Source of the DNA: Rubrolithibacter sp043763625
GTDB lineage: Bacteria; Bacteroidota; Bacteroidia; Sphingobacteriales; Sphingobacteriaceae
Assembly: GCA_043763625.1 (NCBI GenBank)
Contig: JAYULL010000188.1
Coordinates: 14,223 to 78,222, forward strand
DNA: 64,000 nt
Direction of reading: 5' to 3'
The notes beneath the pieces are model-generated. The model saw only the letters and a program-made list of their open reading frames with translations. It was not told the origin of the DNA and made no database searches. This document shows positions 50,883 through 60,616 of this stretch, one piece after another. How positions within the stretch are numbered: the stretch's first letter is position 1; the number at the start of each line of letters is the position of its first letter. Made by a program: the position numbers and the translations under genes.

Positions 50883-53348
50883 ATGAATCACAAGCTTTAT
50901 CCGGCAAACGAAATCGAAAAGATTATGGATGCTCGGGGAATTATAAATAATGCTTCTTTAAGTATTAAAACCTTGTGCTTCGACAGCCGCAAGCTTAATG
51001 ATATTCCTAATGCTTTGTTTTTTGCCTTAAAAGGCCGACGAGACGGGCATGAATTTGTTGAAGAGGTATACAAGGCCGGGGTTAGAAACTTTGTGGTATC
51101 AATTAATACTTTCCCTCTGGAAGAATTAACCGAAGCAAACTTTTTTATTGTAGACAATACGCTAACCGCGCTTCAGCAACTTGCAGCTCATCACCGGTCC
51201 TTATTTACTTATCCGGTTATTGCTATTACAGGCAGTAACGGAAAAACAATTGTAAAAGAATGGCTCTATCAATTGCTGGCGTCTGACTATAATATTGTTC
51301 GCAGCCCCAAAAGTTATAACTCGCAGATTGGTGTACCACTTTCCGTTTGGGAAATGAATGAAGAACATGAACTGGCAATTTTTGAAACGGGAGTTTCCAA
51401 AAAGGGAGAAATGGAAGCTTTGGAAAAAATAATTAAGCCAACTATAGGTATACTAACCAATATCGGCCAAGCCCACAACGAAGGATTTTCGTCACGTGAA
51501 GAAAAAACTGCTGAAAAGCTCTCCTTATTCCTAAACAGCAATCTGTTTATTTATTCACCTCTATATCTGAAAACTTATACCGCGGAGATTCCCGGGAAGG
51601 AAAAATTCACTTGGAGCCAAACCGAACCGGCAGATTTAGCAGTAACAGGCGATGAAATTTTGGAAGAAAAATACCGCTTTTTACGAGGCAATTACCAAAA
51701 CGACAGCATCGAATGTCTTATACCTTTCACCGACTCTGCCTCTACAGAAAATGCCGTTTGCTGCTGGGCAACTTTATTGGCCTTGGGTATATCGCCGGAG
51801 GAAGCCGATAAACGTTTAGAAAAATTAGTTCCGGTTAAAATGAGGCTCGAACTTAAAACGGGCATCAACAACTGTTCTATTATCGATGATTCTTACAGTT
51901 TGGATATTTCGTCGCTTGCTATCGCTCTTGACTTTTTGAAACAGCAAAATCAACACGTCAAAAGAACGTTGATTTTATCGGATATTCCTGAAGCGGGAGT
52001 AGAGACGGAACAGCTTTATACTCAAATTGCAAAACTTATTGAAACTAAAGAGGTTAGTCGATTTATAGGTGTAGGCCCTCAAATTAGCGCTCATACCGAT
52101 AAGTTCGCTATAGAAAAAACATTCTTCGACAGCACCCCAGACCTACTAGATAATTTTAAGACACTCAAATTTTTCAATGAAACGATTTTATTAAAAGGCG
52201 CAAGATCATTTCAGTTTGAACAAATAAGCAAGGCTCTAACTCAAAAAGTTCACGAAACGGTTCTGGAAATAAACCTGAACGCTTTAGAGCACAACCTGAA
52301 CCATTATAAATCGGCGGTAAAGCAGGGAGTGAAAATAATGGTAATGGTAAAGGCGTTTTCGTACGGCAGCGGTAGTTTTGAAATTGCAAATCTGCTTCAG
52401 TTTAATAAAGTTGATTATTTAGCTGTTGCTTACGCTGATGAGGGAGTTGCCCTGAGGCAAGCGGGCATCACGCTTCCAATTATGGTAATGAATCCGGACG
52501 TTGCAGCACTTGATTCAATCATTGACAATAATCTTGAACCTGAAATATACAGCTTTAAAATACTTGAAGAGTTTTTAGATGCCTTACATTTAAAGAACAA
52601 AGAAGCCTCCCCTATTCATATTAAAATTGATACAGGTATGCATCGCTTAGGTTTTATGCCCGAAGATGTTGAAACCTTAATAACCCGGCTTAAAGAATCA
52701 ACCGCCTTTAAAGTACAAAGCGTTTTTTCGCATTTGGTTGGAAGCGACAATGAAAATTTAGATGATTTTTCTCACGGACAAATTAATATATTCAAAACGG
52801 TTACCAACAAGTTGCAAGAAGCCTTGGGTTACCCCTTCCTCCGGCACATCGGTAACACCTCCGCAATAAGTCGTTTACCGGAGGCCCGGTTCGACATGGT
52901 TCGGTTAGGAATAGGCCTTTACGGCGTCGACAGCTCTTATAAAAATTTATCTCCTTTAGAAACTGTTGCTTCTTTACGAACAAGTATATCGCAAATTAAG
53001 AATGTTAAGCCGGGCGAAACTGTAGGATACAGCCGAAAAGGTGTAATGCCTGAGGGCGGAAAAGTTGCAACGGTTAAAATCGGCTATGCCGACGGTTACA
53101 GCCGCAAGCTTGGAAACGGTTCCGGAAAAATGCTTGTAAACGGAAAAACGGTAAGCACTATCGGAAATGTTTGTATGGATATGTGTATGCTGGATATAAC
53201 AGGAGTAAATGCCGGCGAAGGCGACGAGGTTATCGTTTTCAATAACCAAATCAGGGTTGAAGACTTGGCAGAAACGTTGGAGACAATCCCTTACGAAATA
53301 TTAACAGGAATATCGCAACGGGTAAAGCGGGTATATTATTATGAATAA
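50883..53348 (+). CDS. Bifunctional MurF ligase / alanine racemase
   Basis: An 821-aa fusion that serves peptidoglycan synthesis in the cytoplasm. Residues 1-450 form UDP-N-acetylmuramoyl-tripeptide:D-Ala-D-Ala ligase with ATP loop ITGSNGKT (117-122) and the SYNSQIGVPLSVW substrate motif. Residues from about 455 form PLP alanine racemase with Lys in VMVKAFSYGSG, Tyr in VGYSRKG and the HIGNTSAI and IGNVCMDMCM motifs. The fusion of the D-Ala-producing and D-Ala-D-Ala-using enzymes is known from Bacteroidota. It overlaps the DUF502 gene by 8 bases. Confidence 0.95.
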   Translation: MNHKLYPANEIEKIMDARGIINNASLSIKTLCFDSRKLNDIPNALFFALKGRRDGHEFVEEVYKAGVRNFVVSINTFPLEELTEANFFIVDNTLTALQQLAAHHRSLFTYPVIAITGSNGKTIVKEWLYQLLASDYNIVRSPKSYNSQIGVPLSVWEMNEEHELAIFETGVSKKGEMEALEKIIKPTIGILTNIGQAHNEGFSSREEKTAEKLSLFLNSNLFIYSPLYLKTYTAEIPGKEKFTWSQTEPADLAVTGDEILEEKYRFLRGNYQNDSIECLIPFTDSASTENAVCCWATLLALGISPEEADKRLEKLVPVKMRLELKTGINNCSIIDDSYSLDISSLAIALDFLKQQNQHVKRTLILSDIPEAGVETEQLYTQIAKLIETKEVSRFIGVGPQISAHTDKFAIEKTFFDSTPDLLDNFKTLKFFNETILLKGARSFQFEQISKALTQKVHETVLEINLNALEHNLNHYKSAVKQGVKIMVMVKAFSYGSGSFEIANLLQFNKVDYLAVAYADEGVALRQAGITLPIMVMNPDVAALDSIIDNNLEPEIYSFKILEEFLDALHLKNKEASPIHIKIDTGMHRLGFMPEDVETLITRLKESTAFKVQSVFSHLVGSDNENLDDFSHGQINIFKTVTNKLQEALGYPFLRHIGNTSAISRLPEARFDMVRLGIGLYGVDSSYKNLSPLETVASLRTSISQIKNVKPGETVGYSRKGVMPEGGKVATVKIGYADGYSRKLGNGSGKMLVNGKTVSTIGNVCMDMCMLDITGVNAGEGDEVIVFNNQIRVEDLAETLETIPYEILTGISQRVKRVYYYE

Positions 53349-53985
53349 ATTTTTAAGCAGTTTAATCAGATATTTTATTAAAGGAGTTTTAGTTGTAGTA
53401 CCGGTAGGCGCAGCTATTTTCTTGATCTATTGGATTGTATCTTCCGTTGACTTTGCACTTAATTTAAGTGATGTTATTTGGGTTGATAAAGCCGGTAAAC
53501 CGATTTATATTCCCGGCTTAGGCATTTTAACGGTTGTAGTGCTTATCCTCTTTTCCGGAATTGTAGTAACCAATTTTATTACCGATCCGATAAAGATTTG
53601 GTTCGGGAAATGGTTGAGCCGACTTCCGCTATTTAATTTTATATATACTTCGATAAAGGATTTAACGGAGGCTTTTGTAGGTGATGAAAAAAAGTTCAGT
53701 GAAGCTGTTCTGGTAGAAGTAAATGACAGCGGGTTAAAACAGATCGGGTTTCTTACTCAGAAAGATCTTTCTAAAATTAACCTTTCCGGAGAAGTAGCTG
53801 TATATTTTCCTTTTTCTTATTCTTTTGCCGGACAGCTGTGCATTGTTAAAGCCGAAAAGGTGATACCCTTAAAAATTACAGCAACAGAAGCGATGAAGTT
53901 CGTGGTGTCCGGTGGAATTGCAGGAATACATCCGGAAAGAAAAAAATTAAAAGATTCGGGTAAGAAGAACAAAATTGAGGAATAA
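53341..53985 (+). CDS. DUF502 family membrane protein
   Basis: A 214-aa inner-membrane protein with two hydrophobic segments (about residues 10-33 and 56-80), followed by the family signature LPLFNFIYTSIKDLTEAF and a beta-rich cytoplasmic part with VAVYFPFSYSFAGQL. The function is not known; a role in lipid or envelope homeostasis has been suggested for relatives. The 8-base overlap with murF-alr suggests shared expression. The C-terminal tail is lysine-rich. Confidence 0.88.
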   Translation: MNKFLSSLIRYFIKGVLVVVPVGAAIFLIYWIVSSVDFALNLSDVIWVDKAGKPIYIPGLGILTVVVLILFSGIVVTNFITDPIKIWFGKWLSRLPLFNFIYTSIKDLTEAFVGDEKKFSEAVLVEVNDSGLKQIGFLTQKDLSKINLSGEVAVYFPFSYSFAGQLCIVKAEKVIPLKITATEAMKFVVSGGIAGIHPERKKLKDSGKKNKIEE

Positions 53986-54042
53986 AAATTAAGGCTGAAA
54001 CTTCGGCCTCCGTCAGGCTTTCGTCTCAACCTTAATTAAACG

Positions 54043-54065
54043 GTTACCGATATCAAACCGGTAAC
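54043..54065. repeat. Inverted repeat without T tract
   Basis: GTTACCG and CGGTAAC form a perfect 7-bp inverted repeat spaced by 9 bases in the spacer between convergent genes. It is not followed by T residues on either strand, so it is at most a weak terminator. Confidence 0.35.
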
Positions 54066-54181
54066 GCTACTAACCCCCTGTCCTAAAGCTTATAGATTTT
54101 TAATCGAATCATAAAACTCGATCATTGAATCGTGCCTTTTTAACCTGTACGTACTAAAATTGATAACGTAACAGCATGACG

Positions 54182-54886
54182 CTAAAAATTCGGCTTTAAC
54201 ACGTATTTATTGTAGAACCTAAAGATGTGTTCTACAGCTTCCTCAGCAGTATCAACAATACGGTATAGATTTAAATCTTCGACACTGATATTTTTCTCGG
54301 CCAGCATAAAATTCTTAACCCAATCCATTAGTCCGGTCCAATACTCAGAACCTACCAACACAATCGGGAAGCGGGCAATTTTCCCGGTTTGAATAAGTGT
54401 TATCGCCTCGAAAAGTTCGTCCATTGTTCCGAAACCACCCGGAAGAACTATAAAACCTTGAGAATATTTCATGAACATTACCTTTCGCACGAAGAAATAA
54501 TCGAATTCCAAAAGCTTATCTCTATCGATATACTTATTATGAAATTGCTCGAACGGAAGTTCGATGTTCAAACCCACCGATTTTCCACCGTTTTCGTAAG
54601 CGCCTTTGTTTGCAGCCTCCATAATTCCGGGACCGCCGCCTGAGATTACTCCGTAACCTCCGTCAGTTAAAAGTCTAGCTATCTCTTCGGCCAATAGGTA
54701 GTATTTATTTTCCGGCTGAGTACGTGCCGAACCGAAAATGGACACACACGGACCTATTTTCGCAAGTTTCTCAAACCCGTCAACAAACTCGGCCATTATC
54801 TTAAAAATGGACCAAGAGTCAGTTACTTTTATTTCTTGCCAATCTTTATTTTCAAATGCACTTCTAATATGTTCGTCACTTGTCAT
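54182..54886 (-). CDS. LOG-family (TIGR00730) nucleotide phosphoribohydrolase-like protein
   Basis: A 234-aa Rossmann-type enzyme of the family once called lysine decarboxylase. The diagnostic LOG motif PGGFGTMDE (149-157) and the GGGPGIMEAANKGA stretch are intact, together with the FFVRKVMF Arg. These enzymes release the base from nucleoside monophosphates, as in cytokinin activation in plants or PpnN in E. coli. In bacteria this is probably nucleotide salvage or stress metabolism. It is followed upstream by the symporter gene after 21 bases. Confidence 0.9.
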   Translation of the reverse strand: MTSDEHIRSAFENKDWQEIKVTDSWSIFKIMAEFVDGFEKLAKIGPCVSIFGSARTQPENKYYLLAEEIARLLTDGGYGVISGGGPGIMEAANKGAYENGGKSVGLNIELPFEQFHNKYIDRDKLLEFDYFFVRKVMFMKYSQGFIVLPGGFGTMDELFEAITLIQTGKIARFPIVLVGSEYWTGLMDWVKNFMLAEKNISVEDLNLYRIVDTAEEAVEHIFRFYNKYVLKPNF

Positions 54887-54907
54887 ATCACTTCTTTAGT
54901 ATAAGAA

Positions 54908-56386
54908 TTAAAAATTATTGGCTTTTACGGAAGACTTGCTTGTAAGTAACAATAAAATATAAGTTATTATTCCGTTAAAAATAATTAACTCGAAACCGAT
55001 GGCGTAACCGGTAAGTTTAACCGAATTTGAATCTAAAATAAAACAAAGCGCAGGAGCCAAAATACATATCGCCGGAACCAGCTTATCCGCCACATCGCGT
55101 TTAGTCAGCATCCCGAAGGAAAAAAGTCCCAACAAGGGACCGTATGTGTAGCCTGCCGCTTTAAAAATCGCCTTTACTACCGAATCATCATTAATAGTTT
55201 TGAACACCAAAATCACCAACAGCATTAAAAATGAAAACACAATGTGAACAAGGTGTCGTGTACGAACCAATTGCGGATCGTTTTGGTTTTCTTTTTTATC
55301 GAAGTTCAAGAAATCTACACAAAAAGAAGTAGTTAGGGCAGTTAAAGCAGAATCGGTTGTGGCGAAAGTAGCGGCTGTTAAGCCCAGCATAAAAATAATT
55401 GCAGGAACAATATTCAACCGATTTAAAGCAATTTCAGGAAATAAATGATCGGGAGTTTTAAGCGTCGAAACATCAATATTGTTCGCCGATGAATAGATAT
55501 ACAAAAGCGCCCCAACACTCAAAAAAAACAGGTTCATTACCACAAAAATGCCGGTAAAGGTCAGCATGTTCTTTTGGGCTTCGCCGATATTTTTACAGCT
55601 TAAATTTTTCTGCATGAGGTCCTGATCCAGACCTGTCATGGCGATGGTAACAAAAATCCCGCCCAAAAACTGTTTAAGAAAGTGGCCCTTATTACCCAAA
55701 AAATCGTCCCAAAAGAAAATCTTGGAATACGAACTTTCCTTAATTGCTTCGAAAGTTTGCGCAACACTGAAATTTAGGCTGTCGGCGATAAAATAGATAG
55801 AAAGCATTACCGAAGCCAAAAGAAAAACGGTTTGAAGCGTATCGGTAATAATGATTGTTTTTAAGCCTCCACGATAGGTGTAGAGCCAAATTAGCATTAA
55901 GCAAATAAGAATGGTAGCCCAAAACGGGACATTCCAAGCATCGAAAATAAATTTCTGCAAAACGATAGCAACCAAATAAAGCCGAAAGGCCGAACCTATT
56001 GTTCTGGAAATAAGAAAGATCATTGCCCCTGATTTATAGCTCAAATGCCCGAGCCGTTTCTCCAAATAAGTATAAATTGAAATAAGATGGAGACGATAAT
56101 ATAAGGGAAGCAGTACGGTTGCTATGATGATAAAACCGACGGCGTTACCTAAAACAAACTGAAAATAACCGAAACTGTCTTTACCCACCGCTCCCGGAAC
56201 CGAAATAAACGTCACCCCGGAAAGTGCCGTTCCAATCATTCCAAATGCCACCAGGTACCACCTAGAGTTTCGATTAGCAATAAAAAAAGAAGAGTTATCG
56301 GTAGCATTTCTTGAAGTGACAAAAGAGACTCCGACAAGCAATACAAAGTATCCGATTAAAAACGAAAGAAGTACAACCGGTGACAT
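54908..56386 (-). CDS. Sodium:solute symporter
   Basis: A 492-aa inner-membrane symporter of the SSS family with about 13 helices beginning at VVLLSFLIGYFVLLVGVSF. The family pattern includes GTALSGVTFISVPGAVG, LYTYRGGLKTIIITDTLQ and the sodium-site region TFATTDSALTALTTSFCVDF. The substrate is unknown. I start it at the ATG at 56386 (MSPVVLL), since the longer frame to 56551 would overlap the divergent recR coding sequence and lacks similarity to the family. It likely shares a transcript with the LOG-family gene. Confidence 0.9.
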   Translation of the reverse strand: MSPVVLLSFLIGYFVLLVGVSFVTSRNATDNSSFFIANRNSRWYLVAFGMIGTALSGVTFISVPGAVGKDSFGYFQFVLGNAVGFIIIATVLLPLYYRLHLISIYTYLEKRLGHLSYKSGAMIFLISRTIGSAFRLYLVAIVLQKFIFDAWNVPFWATILICLMLIWLYTYRGGLKTIIITDTLQTVFLLASVMLSIYFIADSLNFSVAQTFEAIKESSYSKIFFWDDFLGNKGHFLKQFLGGIFVTIAMTGLDQDLMQKNLSCKNIGEAQKNMLTFTGIFVVMNLFFLSVGALLYIYSSANNIDVSTLKTPDHLFPEIALNRLNIVPAIIFMLGLTAATFATTDSALTALTTSFCVDFLNFDKKENQNDPQLVRTRHLVHIVFSFLMLLVILVFKTINDDSVVKAIFKAAGYTYGPLLGLFSFGMLTKRDVADKLVPAICILAPALCFILDSNSVKLTGYAIGFELIIFNGIITYILLLLTSKSSVKANNF

Positions 56387-56502
56387 AGTGAATGTTTCTA
56401 AGCGGCTAAATGTATAATTTAAGTTAGCAATAAACAATATTTCCGGCATTGCAAATGCCTCGAGACATAATAAAAGCCTTTTAAAATAGTTAGTTTTGCA
56501 GA

Positions 56503-57120
56503 ATGAACTTTTCGTCACGCCTGCTTGAAAATGCTGTAGCCGAATTTTCAAAACTTCCGGGAGTGGGCCAAAAAACAGCTTTGCGACTTGTACTTCATTT
56601 GCTTAACCAAAGCTCGGGCGAGGTGGAGCAGTTCAGCAATTCAATCACCCGGCTCAGAAATGAAATCTGCTATTGTAAAAATTGCCATAATATATCTGAC
56701 GCCCGGTTTTGCGGGATTTGCTCGAATGTAAAACGCGACAGTTCGTTAATTTGTGTAGTTGAAGACACGCGTGATGTAATGGCTATTGAAAATACGGGAC
56801 AATATCATGGAGTGTATCATGTTTTAGGGGGATTGATTTCGCCGATGGACGGTATAGGACCTTCGGAATTGAACATTCAAACCCTAAGCGAAAGAGTAAA
56901 AAACAAAGAAGTAAAAGAAGTAATCTTAGCCCTTAGCGCCACGATGGAAGGCGATACTACAATTTTCTACATTTATAAAAAACTCAGGGAGTTCAATGTT
57001 CCGATCAGTACTATTGCTCGGGGTATTTCTTTTGGCGGTGAGCTTGAGTACGTAGATGAGGTTACCTTGGCCCGCTCTATAGCCACCCGTATTCCTTACG
57101 AAAACAGCCTGTTAAAATAA
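56503..57120 (+). CDS. recR: Recombination protein RecR
   Basis: A 205-aa ring-forming protein that works with RecF and RecO in loading RecA at gaps. An N-terminal helix-hairpin-helix (FSKLPGVGQKTALRLVLH), a zinc site with Cys58, Cys61, Cys70 and Cys73, and a Toprim domain (ICVVEDTRDVMAIE, VLGGLISPMDGIGP) are all present, closing with a Walker-B-like LARGISFGGELEYVDEVTL. It is followed after 1 base by the SDR gene. Confidence 0.97.
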   Translation: MNFSSRLLENAVAEFSKLPGVGQKTALRLVLHLLNQSSGEVEQFSNSITRLRNEICYCKNCHNISDARFCGICSNVKRDSSLICVVEDTRDVMAIENTGQYHGVYHVLGGLISPMDGIGPSELNIQTLSERVKNKEVKEVILALSATMEGDTTIFYIYKKLREFNVPISTIARGISFGGELEYVDEVTLARSIATRIPYENSLLK

Positions 57121-57121
57121 C

Positions 57122-57937
57122 ATGGATTTTAAGAACAAAACCGTAATAATTACCGGGGCTTCGTCCGGTATAGGAATGGCTTGCGCCGAAGAATTTGCCC
57201 GCTTGGGTGCTAATTTAGTTTTAGGTGCACGGCAATTTGTAACGCTTTGCGAAATAGCCCGACAACTTGAGAACGAATTTAAAATAAAAGCCATAGCTGT
57301 ACAATGCGACGTATCGAAAGAAGCAGATTGCGAACATTTAATCCGCCAAGCAGAATTTACTTTTAATCGCATTGATATATTAATTAACAATGCCGGAATC
57401 AGTATGCGGGCTCTTTTTAAGGACCTGGATTTAAAAGTGCTAAAGAATTTAATGGATATAAATTTTTGGGGAGCCGTTTATTGTACCAAGTACGCTTTAC
57501 CGCAACTTCTGTTAAGCAACGGCTCTGTTGTAGGAGTAACTTCTATTGCCGGGTATCGCGGCTTGCCGGGACGCACAGGATATTGCGCTTCAAAATTTGC
57601 CATGAACGGTTTTTTTGAAGCCTTACGAGTTGAAAACCTTAAAACAGGCCTACACGTTATGTTAGCTGCTCCGGGCTTTACTGCTTCAAACATTCGAAAT
57701 ACTGCTTTGGCAAAAGATGGCACGCAACAAGGCGAAAGCAGCATGGACGAAACTAAAATGATGTCGTCTCGAGAAGTTGCCGAAATTATTATTGCCGGAA
57801 TTGCCAATCGAAAACGAACGGTAATTATGACCCGACAGGGTAAACTTGCCGTTCTAATGAATAAGCTGGTGCCGGCTTGGGTGGATAAAAAAGTGTACGA
57901 CTTGTTTGCCGGAGAGAAAGACCCGCTGATAAAATGA
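57122..57937 (+). CDS. Short-chain dehydrogenase/reductase
   Basis: A 271-aa NAD(P)-dependent oxidoreductase of the classical SDR type: cofactor motif TGASSGIG (11-18), NNAG, Ser141 in GVTSIAGY, and catalytic Tyr154 and Lys158 in GYCASK. The substrate cannot be told. It starts 1 base after recR and overlaps the hydrolase gene by 4 bases. An acidic Asp in the coenzyme region is absent, so NADP preference is possible (GARQ following the second strand). Confidence 0.9.
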   Translation: MDFKNKTVIITGASSGIGMACAEEFARLGANLVLGARQFVTLCEIARQLENEFKIKAIAVQCDVSKEADCEHLIRQAEFTFNRIDILINNAGISMRALFKDLDLKVLKNLMDINFWGAVYCTKYALPQLLLSNGSVVGVTSIAGYRGLPGRTGYCASKFAMNGFFEALRVENLKTGLHVMLAAPGFTASNIRNTALAKDGTQQGESSMDETKMMSSREVAEIIIAGIANRKRTVIMTRQGKLAVLMNKLVPAWVDKKVYDLFAGEKDPLIK

Positions 57938-58773
57938 GTTTGGAAAGTACCTTTCTGATTATTTTATACAATACGGCTATATTCTTTTCTCAAGGAATAA
58001 AACGAGACAGGAATATTCTTTATAACGAAAATTCGAAAGGGAGAGATAATTTACTGGATGTTTATTACCCCGAGGATAAGGAAAATATAAAAGATGTTCT
58101 GGTGTTTATTCACGGTGGTTCTTGGAACAGTGGCGACAAGGAGCTTTATTGGTGGATCGGGAGAAACTTTGCAAAAAAAAACATTGTAACTGCAGTATTA
58201 AATTATCCTCTTTCTCCCGGTTCCAATTATCAAAGTATGGCCCTTAACTGCGCAATTGCACTGAAATGGGTAAAGTTCAACATCCCAAAATACGGCGGAA
58301 ACAGCGATAGGATTTTTGTAATTTCTCATTCAGCGGGAGGACATCTGACCGAGCTCATAAATGGGGATCCGAGCTATTTTAAAAGCCTTAAAATCGAAAA
58401 CCCGATTCGAGGTGTAATTCTTAATGATCCTTTCGGTTTGGACCTGTACGACTATATGATTAATGCAGAGAAAGATTCTTACTATAATTCGTTTATCAAA
58501 ACGTTTACAACAGAACCCGAAGTTTGGAAACAGGCCTCACCGCTAACTTATGCAAGTAATATTAAGAATCCTCACTTAATTTTAGTCGGAAGTATAACCT
58601 ACCCTTCTATCCTGAGCCATTCTAAAAATTTTAACGACAATCTTCAAAAACGCGGCGTGTCTTCTGACTTACTATACATAAACAAGAAAAAACATATACC
58701 CATGATTACCCAAATGGTTTTGGGCGGGAACAGTTTATATGTAAAGATTTTAAAGTTTATGCAGAATAATTAG
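57934..58773 (+). CDS. Alpha/beta hydrolase, carboxylesterase-like
   Basis: A 279-aa hydrolase of the BD-FAE / esterase-lipase group. The oxyanion motif HGGSW (60-64) and nucleophile elbow SHSAGGH (Ser133) are clear; a catalytic His may be in KKKHIPM near the C-terminus and an Asp in ILNDPFGLD. The first 20 residues are hydrophobic (FLIILYNTAIFFSQG) and could be a signal or anchor. It overlaps the SDR gene by 4 bases, so the two may act on one substrate. Confidence 0.8.
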   Translation: MSLESTFLIILYNTAIFFSQGIKRDRNILYNENSKGRDNLLDVYYPEDKENIKDVLVFIHGGSWNSGDKELYWWIGRNFAKKNIVTAVLNYPLSPGSNYQSMALNCAIALKWVKFNIPKYGGNSDRIFVISHSAGGHLTELINGDPSYFKSLKIENPIRGVILNDPFGLDLYDYMINAEKDSYYNSFIKTFTTEPEVWKQASPLTYASNIKNPHLILVGSITYPSILSHSKNFNDNLQKRGVSSDLLYINKKKHIPMITQMVLGGNSLYVKILKFMQNN

Positions 58774-58865
58774 AAGCCGGCGGATACGAGAACCGGCGAT
58801 TAAATAACATTGGTTGTAGCGTTTAAAGAGTTATCTCCGTACCGGTATTAACTGATTATAATAAC

Positions 58866-59267
58866 ATGAAGAAAATCTGTGTTACCTTAACTCTTGTTTC
58901 TTTGATTTTTACCGCCTGCGATGAAGAAATTTCGGGTAACTCTTCTGTCCGAGGTACTTGGGAACTAGATGCTAAAGTTGAGGGAATGACGGGAAAAGTA
59001 AATCAACAAAGTGCCGGAAACGGAAACATCTTAAAATTTACAGAAACAAATTTCGAAAAATATCAAAACGGCGAATTAAGCGAAAAAGGAACCTTCAAGA
59101 TCATTAAAGATACTTCCATATTGACCAAAAAACTTGGCGACAGGATAATTTTTAACGACATAATAGATAATATAAAAGAGTTTATAAATATCCGGGAGGA
59201 TAAAATGGTTATATATATTGATGCGTACGACTCTCCTTCAGATATTTATAAAAAGCAGAATAAGTAA
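58866..59267 (+). CDS. Lipocalin-like lipoprotein
   Basis: A 133-aa lipoprotein. The signal peptide ends in a lipobox (IFTAC, with Cys at 18) and the mature part follows a lipocalin-like pattern: VRGTWELDAKV first strand, then TETNFEKYQNGELSEKGTF and a closing MVIYIDAYD strand. Such small lipocalin-like lipoproteins of Bacteroidota sit in the outer or inner membrane and bind small hydrophobic molecules, but the ligand here is unknown. A strong terminator follows 20 bases downstream. Confidence 0.7.
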   Translation: MKKICVTLTLVSLIFTACDEEISGNSSVRGTWELDAKVEGMTGKVNQQSAGNGNILKFTETNFEKYQNGELSEKGTFKIIKDTSILTKKLGDRIIFNDIIDNIKEFINIREDKMVIYIDAYDSPSDIYKKQNK

Positions 59268-59574
59268 AACTAACTAACTGCTGGCTGAGCATATCGGAGT
59301 TTTTTTCCGGTATGCTTTTTTGTTTAAATCGATGCCCCTTAGAAGTCTCCGTTTTGGGTGTTTTCATTGTATTGTCTACTCAAATTGCAATCCTGTCTTT
59401 CAATAACAAATTCTGCCCGGATGATTTCTGTTTTCTACTAAAAACCACGTCCCTTTTAAAACGGTTTAAGTTTCTAAAGCGCCAACCTCAAATTAATTAA
59501 TGCAATCGCTTACTGTAAGAAACTAAAGTTTTCTCACCTTAGCGTTTTACGGAGAAGACACAAAATTATTACTT
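59268..59574. other. Spacer of about 307 bases
   Basis: The first 55 bases hold the terminator of the lipoprotein gene. The rest is AT-rich and must contain the ldh promoter. A 62-codon frame at 59312-59500 starts inside the terminator and is rejected. Only weak matches to the promoter consensus are visible near 59530-59550. Confidence 0.4.
59288..59321 (+). terminator. Rho-independent terminator
   Basis: An 11-bp stem (AGCATATCGGA with TCCGGTATGCT, one T-G pair) with a GTTTTTT loop is followed by five T residues. It ends the lipoprotein transcript. Confidence 0.85.
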
Positions 59575-60501
59575 ATGAAATCATTAGAAAAGAAGACACG
59601 TATTGTAGTTATCGGTGACGGCGCCGTAGGTTCTACCACTGCTTATACTTTATTGCTGCGCAATAGAATGGATGAGCTTGTTCTTATTGATGCAAATAAA
59701 GAAAAAGCAATCGGCGACGCCTTGGATATGAATCACGGATTGCCTTTTTTAAGTCGGGCCAAAGTATGGGCGGGTGATTATCCGGATTGTGCGGAAGCCG
59801 ATATTATCATAATAACTGCCGGTGCTGCTCAAAAGCAGGGCGAAAATCGTATTGATTTACTTAAAAGAAATGTTTCGATTTTCGAGAGTATTACAGCCGA
59901 AATTTTGAAGTATAATAATCAGGCTATTTTGCTTGTTGCTTCAAACCCGGTTGATGTTATGAGTTACTTTACCTGGAAAAAATCCGGATGGCCGACTCAT
60001 CGGATAATAGGTTCGGGGACTCTATTGGACAGCTCTAGGCTTCGGTATTTAATCGGTGAGAAGCTAAAGGTCGATCCACGCAGCATCCATGCGCATATCA
60101 TTGGCGAACACGGCGATTCCGAATTACCCTTATGGAGTTTAGCCAATATTGCGGGAGCGCCCATTGATCTTTCTCCCCAAGACAAAGACGAAATTATTTA
60201 CAATACTAAAAATGCTGCCTATCAAATTATTAATCGTAAAGGTGCTACTTACTATGCTATCGCCTTGGCACTCGACCGCATTTGTACGGCTATACTCGAT
60301 AATGAAGCATCTGTGCTTAATACCTCTACTCTTTTAACCGACTATCACGGGATTTCAGACGTGTTTTTGGGTGTGCCTTGTATTATTGACAGGAACGGTA
60401 TTCGAGAAGTGCTAGACTTAAATATCAATGACCTTGAAAAGGAACAATTAGCGGCTTCAGCACATAAGCTTAAAGAAATAATAAAGTCGATAGTGATTTA
60501 A
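59575..60501 (+). CDS. ldh: L-lactate dehydrogenase
   Basis: A 308-aa NAD-dependent enzyme that interconverts pyruvate and lactate. It has the cofactor motif GDGAVGS, ALDMNHG, the substrate-specificity loop with Gln86 and Arg92 in AAQKQGENR (Gln at this site marks lactate rather than malate dehydrogenase), catalytic His179 in IGEHGDSE and the VASNPVDVMSY segment. It is a family enzyme of fermentation and would fit the low-oxygen character of the genes that follow. Confidence 0.94.
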   Translation: MKSLEKKTRIVVIGDGAVGSTTAYTLLLRNRMDELVLIDANKEKAIGDALDMNHGLPFLSRAKVWAGDYPDCAEADIIIITAGAAQKQGENRIDLLKRNVSIFESITAEILKYNNQAILLVASNPVDVMSYFTWKKSGWPTHRIIGSGTLLDSSRLRYLIGEKLKVDPRSIHAHIIGEHGDSELPLWSLANIAGAPIDLSPQDKDEIIYNTKNAAYQIINRKGATYYAIALALDRICTAILDNEASVLNTSTLLTDYHGISDVFLGVPCIIDRNGIREVLDLNINDLEKEQLAASAHKLKEIIKSIVI

Positions 60502-60534
60502 AATTTAAGAAAAGAAGGTTTCGCGTCCTCAAAA

Positions 60535-60548
60535 GTGACTTCTATCAT
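60535..60548. promoter_or_regulatory. Degenerate CRP/FNR-like palindrome
   Basis: GTGAC-N4-ATCAT is a near-match to the GTGAT-N4-ATCAC palindrome found before the hemerythrin gene. Its centre is about 65 bases upstream of the predicted transcription start of the NMO-like gene, a typical activator position. Confidence 0.35.
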
Positions 60549-60571
60549 CAATTCCGAAAAGAGCAATCATT

Positions 60572-60600
60572 TTTGTGCACGACCGACACTTATAGCTTTG
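60572..60600 (+). promoter_or_regulatory. Promoter of the NMO-like gene
   Basis: TTTG (60572-60575) and TAGCTTTG (60593-60600) have a 17-base spacer. The ATG at 60617 follows after 16 bases, so the leader is short. Confidence 0.6.
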
Positions 60601-60616
60601 CCAAAAATTCTTTTCC

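Noticed and set aside
56387..56551. 55-residue N-terminal extension of the sodium symporter
   Set aside because: It would overlap the start of divergent recR and precedes the normal first membrane helix with unrelated sequence.
59312..59500. 62-codon frame in the spacer before ldh
   Set aside because: Its ATG lies in the T tract of a strong terminator and the product is a random-looking hydrophobic and cysteine mix.
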